Origin: an uncultured Clostridia bacterium
GTDB taxonomy: Bacteria; Bacillota; Clostridia; Peptostreptococcales; Anaerovoracaceae
NCBI GenBank assembly: GCA_934255435.1
Contig: CAKQNZ010000011.1
Coordinates: forward strand, 1 to 25,195
DNA length: 25,195 bases
Direction: 5' to 3'
A model generated the notes under the pieces. It was given only the letters and a program-made list of their open reading frames with translations, did not search any database and was not told the origin of the DNA. This document shows positions 1-8,278 of this stretch, piece by piece. Numbering within the stretch: the stretch's first letter is position 1; every line of letters begins with the position of its first letter. Position numbers and translations under genes: made by a program.

Positions 1-118
1 TTAGAATCCATTATTATTTCATTGTAATCTTTTTGGAAAGAATAATCAAGGGCGGAGAAGTATATATGATGCAGATGAAAAAGTATGTTCGATTTATGAA
101 AAATGTGTTATTTTGGTG

Positions 119-148
119 TTGACAAACAACAGTATAAGGGAGTATTAT
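119..148 (+). promoter_or_regulatory. Sigma-A type promoter upstream of the cobalamin riboswitch
   Basis: A perfect -35 box TTGACA (119-124) is followed after 18 bp by a -10-like TATTAT (143-148). Transcription would begin near 155, just before the riboswitch aptamer. This is the only convincing promoter before the first gene cluster. The 118 bp upstream are AT-rich and hold nothing I can support as a gene. Confidence 0.75.
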
Positions 149-164
149 ATTCTCGAAATCTGAA

Positions 165-350
165 TAATTGGTCAGAGGCGATTAGGAAGCCGGTCAGAAT
201 CCGGCACTGTGTCTCAGCAACCGTGTGATCTACTGAAGGACAGGCATGAAGCTGCAGCATGATATGGCAGCTGTGCAGCCACTGAAGTTTTCGAAGCTTT
301 GGGAAGGTGTTCCGGAGGGCATGATGATCAAGTCGGTATACGGCGTTATC
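165..350 (+). ncRNA. Cobalamin riboswitch aptamer
   Basis: Conserved cobalamin-aptamer blocks appear in the right order. These are a GGTCAGAATCCGGCACTG segment (192-209) followed by CAGCAACCGTG, a GCCACTG box (278-284), a GGGAAGG box (301-307) and an AGTCGGTATACGGCG 3' block (331-345), which matches the family's AGTCnGnAnAC signature. A peripheral stem AGCTGC/GCAGCT (250-255 with 267-272) lies between the two halves, as in forms with large peripheral arms. Riboswitches of this class normally switch genes off when coenzyme B12 is plentiful. The aptamer therefore marks the downstream genes as B12-related. The exact ligand form (adenosyl- or aqua-cobalamin) cannot be decided by eye. Confidence 0.9.
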
Positions 351-446
351 TGGCATGAAGTTAGCTTTCTGGGGTGAAGCAGACGTTTTTTGTTTACATT
401 TTTTCAAATACATCAATGAAGGAAATGTATATTTGAGGTAGAGAAA

Positions 447-554
447 ATGTATTCAGGAAGTGCAGTTACAGGTACAGGTATCGTAACGACAGACATCTCG
501 GAAACGGGGTGTCTTATTTTTTTAAAGAAGCCTTTTCATCCGCAGGGCGGATAG
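447..554 (+). CDS. Possible 35-aa leader peptide ORF
   Basis: An ATG at 447 follows a purine-rich GAGGTAGAGA and opens a 35-codon frame ending with TAG at 552-554. The peptide starts MYSGSAVTGTGIVTTDIS. Its codons run straight through the terminator-like hairpin at 491-514, so ribosomes on it could affect folding. I do not recognise the peptide. It may equally be a chance frame in an untranslated leader. Confidence 0.25.
   Translation: MYSGSAVTGTGIVTTDISETGCLIFLKKPFHPQGG
491..523 (+). terminator. Terminator-like hairpin in the leader, likely riboswitch expression platform
   Basis: AGACATCTCG (491-500) pairs with CGGGGTGTCT (505-514) across a GAAA tetraloop. Two pairs are G-U wobbles. A T-rich run ATTTTTTT follows directly. 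This is the best intrinsic terminator between the aptamer (ends about 350) and the first gene (792). It is the natural candidate for B12-dependent premature termination, although it lies about 140 nt beyond the aptamer core. I could not identify a clear antiterminator by eye. Confidence 0.6.
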
Positions 555-587
555 AAAGTATCAGATACATGATATCTGCCCTGTTTT
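543..587 (+). other. Second leader hairpin followed by a short T-run
   Basis: CAGGGC (543-548) can pair with GCCCTG (578-583). This encloses a perfect AGATA/TATCT hairpin (563-567 with 573-577), and TTTT follows. A competing small stem ATCCGC/GCGGAT (538-543 with 547-552) shares bases with it. It may be a weak second terminator or an alternative fold of the leader. Confidence 0.35.
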
Positions 588-670
588 CCTTATGTATGGG
601 ACTTCCGTGATCCAGCGGGACCGGTACAGATACAGTGAAAACGGTATTATTCAGAGCACAGGACATGGAT

Positions 671-738
671 ATTATCCGCACTGCCGTGAAGCAGGCGGAA
701 TAATAGGTGTACAAATGGCTGCGGCAGGGCAGGCCGCA
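671..738 (+). other. Stable hairpins just upstream of the first large gene
   Basis: ATTATCCGC-a-CTGC (671-684) pairs with GCAG-GCGG-a-ATAAT (691-704) around a CGTGAA loop. That gives a 13-bp stem with two single-base bulges. A second stem TGCGGC/GCCGCA (720-725 with 733-738) follows. Neither is followed by a U-run, so they are not terminators. They sit 55-120 nt before the start codon and could influence mRNA stability or translation. The rest of the 555-791 interval shows no gene. Confidence 0.4.
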
Positions 739-791
739 TGGATCTGCCTCGCAGCGTAATTCTCGGTCAGAACGAGGAAGGAGTGAGAGAT

Positions 792-3700
792 TTGAAGAAC
801 AAGTTATTGACGTGGGTAACGACGCTGGTCGTGACCACAGTGATGGTGTTTGGAGGCAGCGCATCGGTATTTGCCGATACGACTCAGGTATCCGTCAAAG
901 TGAGCCCGAAAGTCCTGGAACTGGAAAAGGGCGAAACAGAGACGATCACCGCAACGGTGAAACCGGCTGACAGCGGTGAGAAAGTCTCATGGGATTCTTC
1001 CAATGAAAAAGTAGCCAAAGTAGACGGCGGTAAAGTAACAGCCGTTGGCAAAGGTATGGCTGCAGTTACAGCTACATGCGGTGACGCCGAGGCAACATGC
1101 GTTGTCACAGTAGAAGAGAACGCAGCACCGGAAAAGATCACAGTGAAGGCTGCAGACGACAGCAAAGTGGTGATGGCAAAGGGATATTCATCGGATATGC
1201 CGGTATTTGCCACAGATGGCAGTGAAGATACCTTCTATCTTGAGGTAAGCAGCGTGACACCGGAAACTGCGAGCAAAAAAGTAAAATGGAGCAGCAGTGA
1301 CAGCAGTGTAAGCATCAGCAGAAGTGGCAAGGTCACAGTCCCTGCAGGTATAAAGAGCAGCAAGTACGTCAGATTCACAGCTACATCTGCTGTAAACAGT
1401 TCAGTCAAGGCTGAATTCGCAGTATACATACTGCCGGTTCTGAGCATTAACGTGCGTTATGCAGAGTATGGTAAGACGTACATCCAGATCCCTGAAAACG
1501 GTGTCGTAAACAGAACAGGCAACTATGTCATACCGGATCCGTCACAGTACAGGGATTACAATATGTCTGAGGCTGTTTCAGAAGATGGATCCATAGTGAA
1601 GATAGTGGGCAATATGTATATGCATCCTGTCAAAGCCGGCAGCTGCAGGGTGACCATACAGGACAAGTACAACTCATGGAACAAGGCTTCTGCGGATATC
1701 ACTGTAAAAGGTTTCTTCATAAGAGATGCAGAAGGCACCCCGGAGGAGACATATGTGAATGAAGGTTCCACAGTACAGCTCAAGGCTGACACGGATGCAG
1801 AGGTGACTTCCTGGACAAGTTCGGACGATAAAGTTGCGAAGATCGACGACAAGGGTCTTGTGACTGCAGTCAAGGCAGGTCTGGCAAAGATCACAGCTGA
1901 AACTGCGGACGGCAAGGCAACATACAAAGTGAATGTCACAGAAAAAGGCAAAGTGTATTCTGAGAAAATGTATCTTGCGACAAGCCCTGCTGTATATACA
2001 GACGAGGACTGCAAGACTGCTGTTAAAACAGAATCAAACTATCTCAACAGCACAACGACGACCAGCACTACTGCACATTACATGGGAGTGACAGACACTG
2101 CTGACCGCCAGTTCTACCTCAAAGAAAGCACAAGTTCACAGAAGATAGGCGTTGGTATCGTATATGACAAGAAAAAAGTCAAGGCTGAGATACTGAAAGA
2201 CGGCGAAAAAGCTCAGACTATGGAATCCGAAAAAACGACGAACGTAGCACTGCAGCCGGGAGACAACACATTTACACTGAGAGTGACATCCCTGGAGGAT
2301 GAAAAGAACTATACAGATTATGTATACAAAGTAAGAGCAGGCTATTCCAGCAACGAGAAGATATCTTCAGTCGTGCTGAAGACATCTGAAAGAGCGATGG
2401 ATTCCATGAAAAAATACAAGCCTGCAGGAGTAACAAGCTCAAATGCAGAGGGAGCTTTATACAGAGTGAACTCCGACGGTACTGTGGATACGAAGACAAG
2501 ACCAGGATTCAATGCGACATGGTACGACTACAAGGCGTACCTGTATGATGATGCGGAAGATGTGATCCTCACTGCAAAGACCACTGACACAGTATCAGGT
2601 CATATCGCATATTCCACAGACGAAGGAAAGACATGGACTGAGGGCAGCAAGTCGGTGACTACCGATGCGCTCAAGCTCAGTGCAGACAAGAGCACTAAGA
2701 TACAGCTCAAATGCGTATCTGACAAGGCCTACAGAGCGGCAAAGGCAGACGGCAAAGATCCGTTCGCAAACGAAGCAGTAAAAGCATACACCATAGATGT
2801 AGAAAAACTTTCATCAGATGTTTCAGATAAGACAGTGATCAAATCCGTATCATTTGATAAGAACTGCAAAGAGTGCACGCCTAACTACAGAAAAGGCGCC
2901 AAGGCAATGGCAGCACTGGTGGCACATGAGGCAGATACAGCAACTGTGACCATCACAGCAGACAAGGATGCTACACTTTACAGTAACAGGTCAGCAAGTG
3001 ACGCATATAAGATGACTAAAGTAAAGGATGACGAAAACGGCGACGCTGTATACGAACTGACTGTAAAAACGCCGCTCGCTGATCAGGGCAACCAGATAAC
3101 ACAGTACCTTCTTGCGACATATACTGATAAGGCCGGTAATACGACAGAAGACAACTACACTTTATATCTGTTCAAAAAAGGTACAAAGAATGGAGTCCTC
3201 AAGGGAACGCCTGACAAGATCACAGATTACCTTTGCATAGGCAGTCAGTACACCAATGGCGGCAACACAGGCTGGGGTATCTACGGTCTCTTCCCTGAAA
3301 AGATATTCATGGACGCAGGAAACTGGTATACATGTGTATCGCTGGGCAACTTTGGCGGATACATGACGCTCTATTATGACGATCCGATAACAGACGATCC
3401 GGACAATGTCTACGGTGTGGATTTCACCGTATTTGGCAACTCCAACGGTGGACAGAGCTTCTCGGAGCCGGGCAACGTACTGGTATCAGAGGATGGCAAG
3501 ACATGGTATTCCCTGGCAGGATCGGAGCACTATGATGCTACAAGCAGATGGAACTACGAAGTAACATACAAAAAATCAGACAGCGATATAGCTGACTACT
3601 CGGACAACGACGGCAACGGCGGAAGCCTTGGTACAGGATGGGCTCCTTATCAGCTGCCTAGGAAGAACCTCTATCCTCTTTACAACTGGGCTACTGAGGA

Positions 3701-5216
3701 TCAGATAACAGTGAAAGGTACACGTCTGTATACTAATGCCAACAGTAAGGGAGCCGGTATAGAATCAGGCAGTGCACTGTTACCGGCCTTCGGATACTTC
3801 GACGTACAGAAGAACTCGGCAACAGTTGCAGGTACAGGTGAAGATGTCAACCTCCTCACTACTCCTGTAGGAAATCCGTACATGAAAGATTATGATGGTT
3901 ACGGAGACGGCTTCGACCTGAAGTGGGCAGTAGATGAAAATGGCGATCCTGTAGATGTAAAGGATAAGAAATTCCACTATGTGAAGGTGCAGACAGCTTC
4001 CTTCATCAATGCAGGTGCTATCGGAGAAAAATCAGCTGAGATAAGCTCCATGGTAAGGACTACTCCTGAAAAGGAATCCATCGGAACTACGGCAGCTCCT
4101 GAGAAACTGACTGTTGCAGGCACAGACATAAAACTTTCGAAAGATAAGGACGTATACTATGTACAGGTTCCTGAAAAGGATGAATACAAAGTCAGCGTCA
4201 AGGCAGCAAATGATGATACCAACATCTACCTCAACAATGAGAGAACATCAGAGAGATCTTTTGAAGGTCTTCCTGACAAGGGCATCATCCGTGTGATCGT
4301 TCAGGAAGGAAAATCCAACCCTGTGATCTACTACATCCATACTTCAAAAGCAGGAGACAATGCAGCCGCAGATGTAGCAGCTATGATCGAATCAGCTGAA
4401 AGCGAAAGCGATCTGCTGGCAGCGAAGAAAGCATATGACGCACTGTCAGATGCCGACAAGGAAAATGTCTTCAATGCAGACAAGCTGAACAGCGAGATCA
4501 GCAAGATGGATGTGAAGGCTGCCATTGAAGCTATAGATGCCATCGGCACTGTGGATGCATCAAGCAAAGACAAGCTGGATGCTGCAAGAAAGGCATACGA
4601 CAAGCTTTCCGACAGAGAAAAGGAACAGGTTAGCAACTACCAGAAGCTGGTGAACGCTGAAATGAAGTATGAAAACATGAATCTCAAAGATGAGCTGGCA
4701 AAGACTAAGTTCGATGCGGTGAAGATAACACTTTCGTACAGCAAGGCAGCATACAGCGGCAAAGCAAAGAAGCCTGAAGTGAAAGCTGCATACTACGGAA
4801 AGACTCTCAAAAAGGGTACAGACTACACTGTAGCATATTCAGCAAACAAGAATATAGGCACTGCAAAGGTGGCTGTAACAGGAAAAGGCGAATATGCAGG
4901 AACGAAAGTAAAGTCTTTCAGGATCGTACCTGAGGATACGACGATATCCAAAGTCACAAAGGGCAAAAAACAGTTCACAGTAAAGTGGAAGAAACAGAGC
5001 TCTAAAACATCCGGATATCAGATCAGGTATGCGACAAGCATCAAGATGAGCAAGGCAAAGACAGTGACAGTCAAAAAGAATACTGCAACGTCCAAAACTG
5101 TGAAGAAGCTCAAGGCAAACAAAAAATACTATGTTCAGGTGAGAACATATGCGAAAGCCGGAAACGGTACATACTATTCAGACTGGTCAAAAGCAAAGTC
5201 AGTAAAGACCAAGTAA
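792..5216 (+). CDS. Large secreted Ig-like surface protein with central corrinoid-locus-type domain
   Basis: Encodes a 1474-aa secreted protein. I chose the TTG at 792 because GGAAGGAG lies 8 nt upstream and it opens a clean signal peptide (MKNKLLTWVTTLVVTTVMVF, cleavage near SVFA-DTT at about residue 29). The upstream in-frame ATG at 738 sits in a hairpin and adds a hydrophilic stretch. Domains in order: bacterial Ig-like Big_2 (about 30-110), a second Ig-like domain (about 112-212), another Big_2 (about 320-385), beta-rich linkers, an all-beta domain (about 805-1090) with VDFTVFGNS and SEPGNVLVSEDGKTWYSLAG, a helical repeat pair with AYDALSD/AYDKLSD (about 1193-1291), an MBG/YDG-like domain (about 1311-1378) and one lysine-rich FN3 domain at the end. 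The central domain resembles one I recall from Bacteroidetes surface proteins in B12 loci. No sortase motif or S-layer domain is seen. It is the first gene after the riboswitch, so a corrinoid role is likely but unproven. Confidence 0.88.
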   Translation: MKNKLLTWVTTLVVTTVMVFGGSASVFADTTQVSVKVSPKVLELEKGETETITATVKPADSGEKVSWDSSNEKVAKVDGGKVTAVGKGMAAVTATCGDAEATCVVTVEENAAPEKITVKAADDSKVVMAKGYSSDMPVFATDGSEDTFYLEVSSVTPETASKKVKWSSSDSSVSISRSGKVTVPAGIKSSKYVRFTATSAVNSSVKAEFAVYILPVLSINVRYAEYGKTYIQIPENGVVNRTGNYVIPDPSQYRDYNMSEAVSEDGSIVKIVGNMYMHPVKAGSCRVTIQDKYNSWNKASADITVKGFFIRDAEGTPEETYVNEGSTVQLKADTDAEVTSWTSSDDKVAKIDDKGLVTAVKAGLAKITAETADGKATYKVNVTEKGKVYSEKMYLATSPAVYTDEDCKTAVKTESNYLNSTTTTSTTAHYMGVTDTADRQFYLKESTSSQKIGVGIVYDKKKVKAEILKDGEKAQTMESEKTTNVALQPGDNTFTLRVTSLEDEKNYTDYVYKVRAGYSSNEKISSVVLKTSERAMDSMKKYKPAGVTSSNAEGALYRVNSDGTVDTKTRPGFNATWYDYKAYLYDDAEDVILTAKTTDTVSGHIAYSTDEGKTWTEGSKSVTTDALKLSADKSTKIQLKCVSDKAYRAAKADGKDPFANEAVKAYTIDVEKLSSDVSDKTVIKSVSFDKNCKECTPNYRKGAKAMAALVAHEADTATVTITADKDATLYSNRSASDAYKMTKVKDDENGDAVYELTVKTPLADQGNQITQYLLATYTDKAGNTTEDNYTLYLFKKGTKNGVLKGTPDKITDYLCIGSQYTNGGNTGWGIYGLFPEKIFMDAGNWYTCVSLGNFGGYMTLYYDDPITDDPDNVYGVDFTVFGNSNGGQSFSEPGNVLVSEDGKTWYSLAGSEHYDATSRWNYEVTYKKSDSDIADYSDNDGNGGSLGTGWAPYQLPRKNLYPLYNWATEDQITVKGTRLYTNANSKGAGIESGSALLPAFGYFDVQKNSATVAGTGEDVNLLTTPVGNPYMKDYDGYGDGFDLKWAVDENGDPVDVKDKKFHYVKVQTASFINAGAIGEKSAEISSMVRTTPEKESIGTTAAPEKLTVAGTDIKLSKDKDVYYVQVPEKDEYKVSVKAANDDTNIYLNNERTSERSFEGLPDKGIIRVIVQEGKSNPVIYYIHTSKAGDNAAADVAAMIESAESESDLLAAKKAYDALSDADKENVFNADKLNSEISKMDVKAAIEAIDAIGTVDASSKDKLDAARKAYDKLSDREKEQVSNYQKLVNAEMKYENMNLKDELAKTKFDAVKITLSYSKAAYSGKAKKPEVKAAYYGKTLKKGTDYTVAYSANKNIGTAKVAVTGKGEYAGTKVKSFRIVPEDTTISKVTKGKKQFTVKWKKQSSKTSGYQIRYATSIKMSKAKTVTVKKNTATSKTVKKLKANKKYYVQVRTYAKAGNGTYYSDWSKAKSVKTK

Positions 5217-5248
5217 GAAAAAAGTAAAACATCAGGTTATGTTTATAT

Positions 5249-5279
5249 ACCCGTGGGAATTAGTCACATTCCCACGGGT
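5249..5279 (+). other. Perfect 12-bp hairpin between the first and second genes
   Basis: ACCCGTGGGAAT (5249-5260) and ATTCCCACGGGT (5268-5279) form a perfect 12-bp stem with a 7-nt loop. The + strand continues TTAAAAAAATG, so the usual U-run is missing. It may be a partial terminator, or a stabilising or processing hairpin that sets different mRNA levels for the first gene and the rest. A smaller dyad TTATCA/TGATAA (5314-5319 with 5327-5332) lies before the next gene, and I see no good promoter there. Confidence 0.55.
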
Positions 5280-5360
5280 TAAAAAAATGACAGGCAGAAA
5301 AGGGAGAAATCGGTTATCATATCAAGTGATAAGAGGGACAGGTCACACAAAAGGAAAAGG

Positions 5361-6347
5361 ATGAAAAAAAGGATGAAAGGGAATAATGCAATGAAACAGG
5401 AATTTCAAAAAAGAGGTTTTCCGGCTGTTCTTGCGGTGGTGCTGATACTGCTGATGATAATGATAATGAGTTCATGCGGCAGCAGCAAGAATGATCCCGG
5501 ATCGATGCGGGATGCGGCTGCAAAGGCACTTTACAGCCAGTCAAAGGAAGCAAAGACTGGAGCCGTGGGAGGCGACTGGACGGTGATCGCACTGTCAAAG
5601 AGCGGCATCGAAACTGAAAAAGACTATTACGACAGATACTATGACAGCGTATGCGAATACGTGAAAAAAATGAAAGGCGATCTGTCTTCAACAAAATATA
5701 CAGAATATGCAAGGCTCAGCATAGCAGTGAGCTGCATAGGAAAGGATCCGACAGATGTAGCAGGGTATGATCTGATGAAAGCTGCGAAGGATCTTGATTT
5801 CATAAAAAAACAGGGTATAAACGGACCTGTGTTCGCACTCATAGCGGCGAACATGGCAGGGTATGAGCCAGTGCTGGACAACTCAGACAAGTATATCGAC
5901 TATATACTGAGCCAGGAGATAAATGGCGGCGGATTCGCTCTTGAAGGTCCGAAGGGCAGCCCGTATATAGATATAACAGCGATGACAGTGCAGGCACTGT
6001 CATATTACAGAGATGATGCAAAGGTGAAAAAAGTCATCGACAGAGCTGTAGATGTCATGGCGGATCTGCAGCAGGAAGGCGGAGGATATGACAGCTCGGA
6101 AAGCATATCACAGACTATAATAGCGCTGACAGCTGCCGGTATCGATCCGCTGACAGACCAGCGCTTCATCACAGACGGCAGGACGCTGGTGGATGATCTT
6201 GCCGGATATATGACGGATGATGATATGTTCGTTCATGAGGAAGGTTCGGACAGCGATACGATGGCAACAGAGCAGGCGCTTTGTGCGCTGGATGCTGTTT
6301 CACTGGCAGATGAAGGACATATGCTTTATGAAGCTGCGGGGAACTAA
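5361..6347 (+). CDS. Putative lipoprotein with alpha/alpha-toroid (transcobalamin alpha-domain/prenyltransferase-like) fold
   Basis: A 328-aa exported protein. Residues 19-38 are strongly hydrophobic and end in MSSC, with Cys39 as a plausible lipidation site; Met at the -3 position makes the lipobox imperfect. After the membrane anchor come helical pairs with glycine-rich turns, for example EINGGGFALEG (about 186-196) and QEGGGYDSSES (about 238-248), each followed by an ITAMTVQAL- or ISQTIIALTAAGIDP-type helix. This pattern is typical of prenyltransferase/squalene-cyclase-type toroids, the same fold as the N-terminal alpha domain of eukaryotic transcobalamin and intrinsic factor. The next gene supplies a transcobalamin C-terminal-like domain and overlaps this one by 20 nt, so the two products may work as a pair. 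Starts at 5361, 5373 and 5391 are all possible; 5391 gives the most compact signal peptide. Corrinoid binding is inferred from fold and locus. Confidence 0.85.
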   Translation: MKKRMKGNNAMKQEFQKRGFPAVLAVVLILLMIMIMSSCGSSKNDPGSMRDAAAKALYSQSKEAKTGAVGGDWTVIALSKSGIETEKDYYDRYYDSVCEYVKKMKGDLSSTKYTEYARLSIAVSCIGKDPTDVAGYDLMKAAKDLDFIKKQGINGPVFALIAANMAGYEPVLDNSDKYIDYILSQEINGGGFALEGPKGSPYIDITAMTVQALSYYRDDAKVKKVIDRAVDVMADLQQEGGGYDSSESISQTIIALTAAGIDPLTDQRFITDGRTLVDDLAGYMTDDDMFVHEEGSDSDTMATEQALCALDAVSLADEGHMLYEAAGN

Positions 6348-8250
6348 GCGTCATCTTGTTTTCACACTTGTTATCCTGCTGGTACTGTCAGGTATAAGCT
6401 GGGCGGCTTTTTCACAGCAGCGCACGGAGCCTGAGAACAGGACAGCTCAGAAAGCAGACAGTTCTCTGATGCTGACAGCGGAAGGAAACAGTCTCAAGGT
6501 TTCCGGCAAAGTCAAAGACAGTACGAAGAAGGAAAACAAGACCAGAAAAGACGACAAAAAAGAAGATAAAAAAAATAAAAGCAGCAAAAAACAGGGGAAA
6601 AACGACAGCAGCAAGTCGAATGGCAAAGGCCGGAAAAACAAAGGAAAGACTGACACTGTATATTTCACTACCACGATAAAAGACGGTGAAACAGTAACGA
6701 GCAGGGACTATGATTTTTCCATAAAGCACAAGATCCCATCGCTGACTCCGAAAAAGACCATGATATTCGTGGACGGCAGGATGACTGACAGTATAAATGA
6801 CGCCAGGACCGATTTCACGATACATCTCAGCGAAGGCGAGAATGCTGTCAGAGTCCAGGTGCTTTACGAGAGCAGCAGCGGTCAGGAGATATCCCCTTAC
6901 AAGAACTATACGATAAATGTAGACACACGCCATCTCGTCATAAGGACGTCGCTGAAAGACGGCATGAAAGTCGATTCGGCATATCTCGGATTCACAGCAT
7001 CGGCAGCCTTCGGAGAAGATGATGTTGATGTGATCGTGGAATATGACGGCAGGGAGCTTTCCAGGACAGACGGTTCATATGAGACAGAACTGGAAAAAGG
7101 CGAGTATGTTTTCACGATATCGGCAGAGTATGACTCGAAACACAAGCTGAAGGAAAACTACAAGGTATATTACCAGCCTCCTAAGGGACTGCATATCGAG
7201 ACTGACCTGAAAGACCAGACCGTAAAGGCAGTGAAGCCGGACTTCACGTTCAGAGCTGAGGCAGTGGGCGGCGGTACGAAGACAGAGTTCACTGTGACCC
7301 TGAACAATAAGCAGGTAAAAGGCGAAAACGGTGCATACAATGTACAGCTCGTCCCTCAGGGAGAGAAGGCTTACAATACCATAAGGCTGAAAGCCAGTGA
7401 CGGCAGGGAAGAGGATTCTGCTACATACAAGATAAAATATATACCTGTCGCCACGCCGGAGACAGAGCCGTTACTGACGCATATCAATATCAGCGATGGT
7501 CAGACTGTAAAAAAGAAGAATCCTTATACGCTGGAGCTTGCGGCGAAGGACTACAAAGGAAAGAAGATATACTATGACGGCATGGAGGTATACCTCAACG
7601 GTAAACACCAGATCGTCAGAGACACGGACCCGTATGTGACATACAAGCTGAATTTCAGCGAAGGGAAAAACACGATCCGTATCATCATAACAGACGATGA
7701 CGGCAGAGTGAAGGAGTTCACATATACTGTGAATTATGTCAGGCCTGACGACAGTGAAAAGATCGGCACAGTCACAGTGAGCATGGACGCCAATGTCATC
7801 GGACTGGGAAACCTGATATCAGGAGCCACTACAGATCTTCTGGCAGGAGACAATGCTGCAAAAGTCATTGTGAGAGTCCTGGAATCCAGAGGATTCGGAT
7901 GTATCAGCTCAGGCAGCACAGACCAGGGATTCTATCTCAGTGGCATAAGCAGGAGCGGTATAGGAAAGAAAGCAAACATACCGGAGGCCCTCAAAGATGA
8001 GATAGATGACCATGGCATAACCTGGCAGGGCAGCCGTGACGATCCGCAGAGATCCATGAACAGTCTGGGTGAAAAGGACTACACTCAGGGCTCAGGATGG
8101 ATAATCCTCGTGGACGGCAAGTTCATATCGGAGAGTGCGTCAGCTGTGGATCTTCACGACGGATCCATAGTCAAGGTGAGATACACTCTGGCATATGGGA
8201 TGGATATAGGAGGCTCATATCAGGGCAGCACTTTCAAAAAGACATACTGA
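6328..8250 (+). CDS. Membrane-anchored Ig-repeat protein with C-terminal DUF4430 (transcobalamin-like) domain
   Basis: A 640-aa protein. The start is ATG 6328, preceded by GAAGGA. It lies 20 nt inside the previous gene, suggesting translational coupling. Earlier in-frame Mets back to 6217 would add a non-hydrophobic tail and are less likely. Residues 10-28 form an uncleaved or weakly cleaved signal anchor. Residues about 63-110 are an extremely lysine-rich disordered linker, suited to cross or bind the anionic wall. Four Ig-like beta repeats of about 95 aa follow; each opens with a T-x-LKDG-type strand and closes with an EGENxxR-type strand. The last part (about 479-640) looks like DUF4430, with the characteristic GSGWIILVDGKF and LHDGSIVKVRY strings. 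DUF4430 is the bacterial relative of the transcobalamin beta domain that caps the corrinoid. Probable role: surface corrinoid binding together with the upstream toroid lipoprotein. Confidence 0.88.
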   Translation: MKLRGTKRHLVFTLVILLVLSGISWAAFSQQRTEPENRTAQKADSSLMLTAEGNSLKVSGKVKDSTKKENKTRKDDKKEDKKNKSSKKQGKNDSSKSNGKGRKNKGKTDTVYFTTTIKDGETVTSRDYDFSIKHKIPSLTPKKTMIFVDGRMTDSINDARTDFTIHLSEGENAVRVQVLYESSSGQEISPYKNYTINVDTRHLVIRTSLKDGMKVDSAYLGFTASAAFGEDDVDVIVEYDGRELSRTDGSYETELEKGEYVFTISAEYDSKHKLKENYKVYYQPPKGLHIETDLKDQTVKAVKPDFTFRAEAVGGGTKTEFTVTLNNKQVKGENGAYNVQLVPQGEKAYNTIRLKASDGREEDSATYKIKYIPVATPETEPLLTHINISDGQTVKKKNPYTLELAAKDYKGKKIYYDGMEVYLNGKHQIVRDTDPYVTYKLNFSEGKNTIRIIITDDDGRVKEFTYTVNYVRPDDSEKIGTVTVSMDANVIGLGNLISGATTDLLAGDNAAKVIVRVLESRGFGCISSGSTDQGFYLSGISRSGIGKKANIPEALKDEIDDHGITWQGSRDDPQRSMNSLGEKDYTQGSGWIILVDGKFISESASAVDLHDGSIVKVRYTLAYGMDIGGSYQGSTFKKTY

Positions 8251-8278
8251 TGTGAGGATGAAAAGGAGATATATACTG

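Noticed and set aside
66..122. A 17-codon ORF (ATG 66) behind GGCGGAG near the window start
   Set aside because: It is very short, its stop overlaps the -35 box of the main promoter, and it has no recognisable features.
6217..6327. Starting the DUF4430 Ig-repeat protein at ATG 6217
   Set aside because: This would add 37 residues with many Arg and Trp before the signal anchor and overlap the previous gene by 131 nt. ATG 6328 has a better ribosome site and gives a normal signal anchor.
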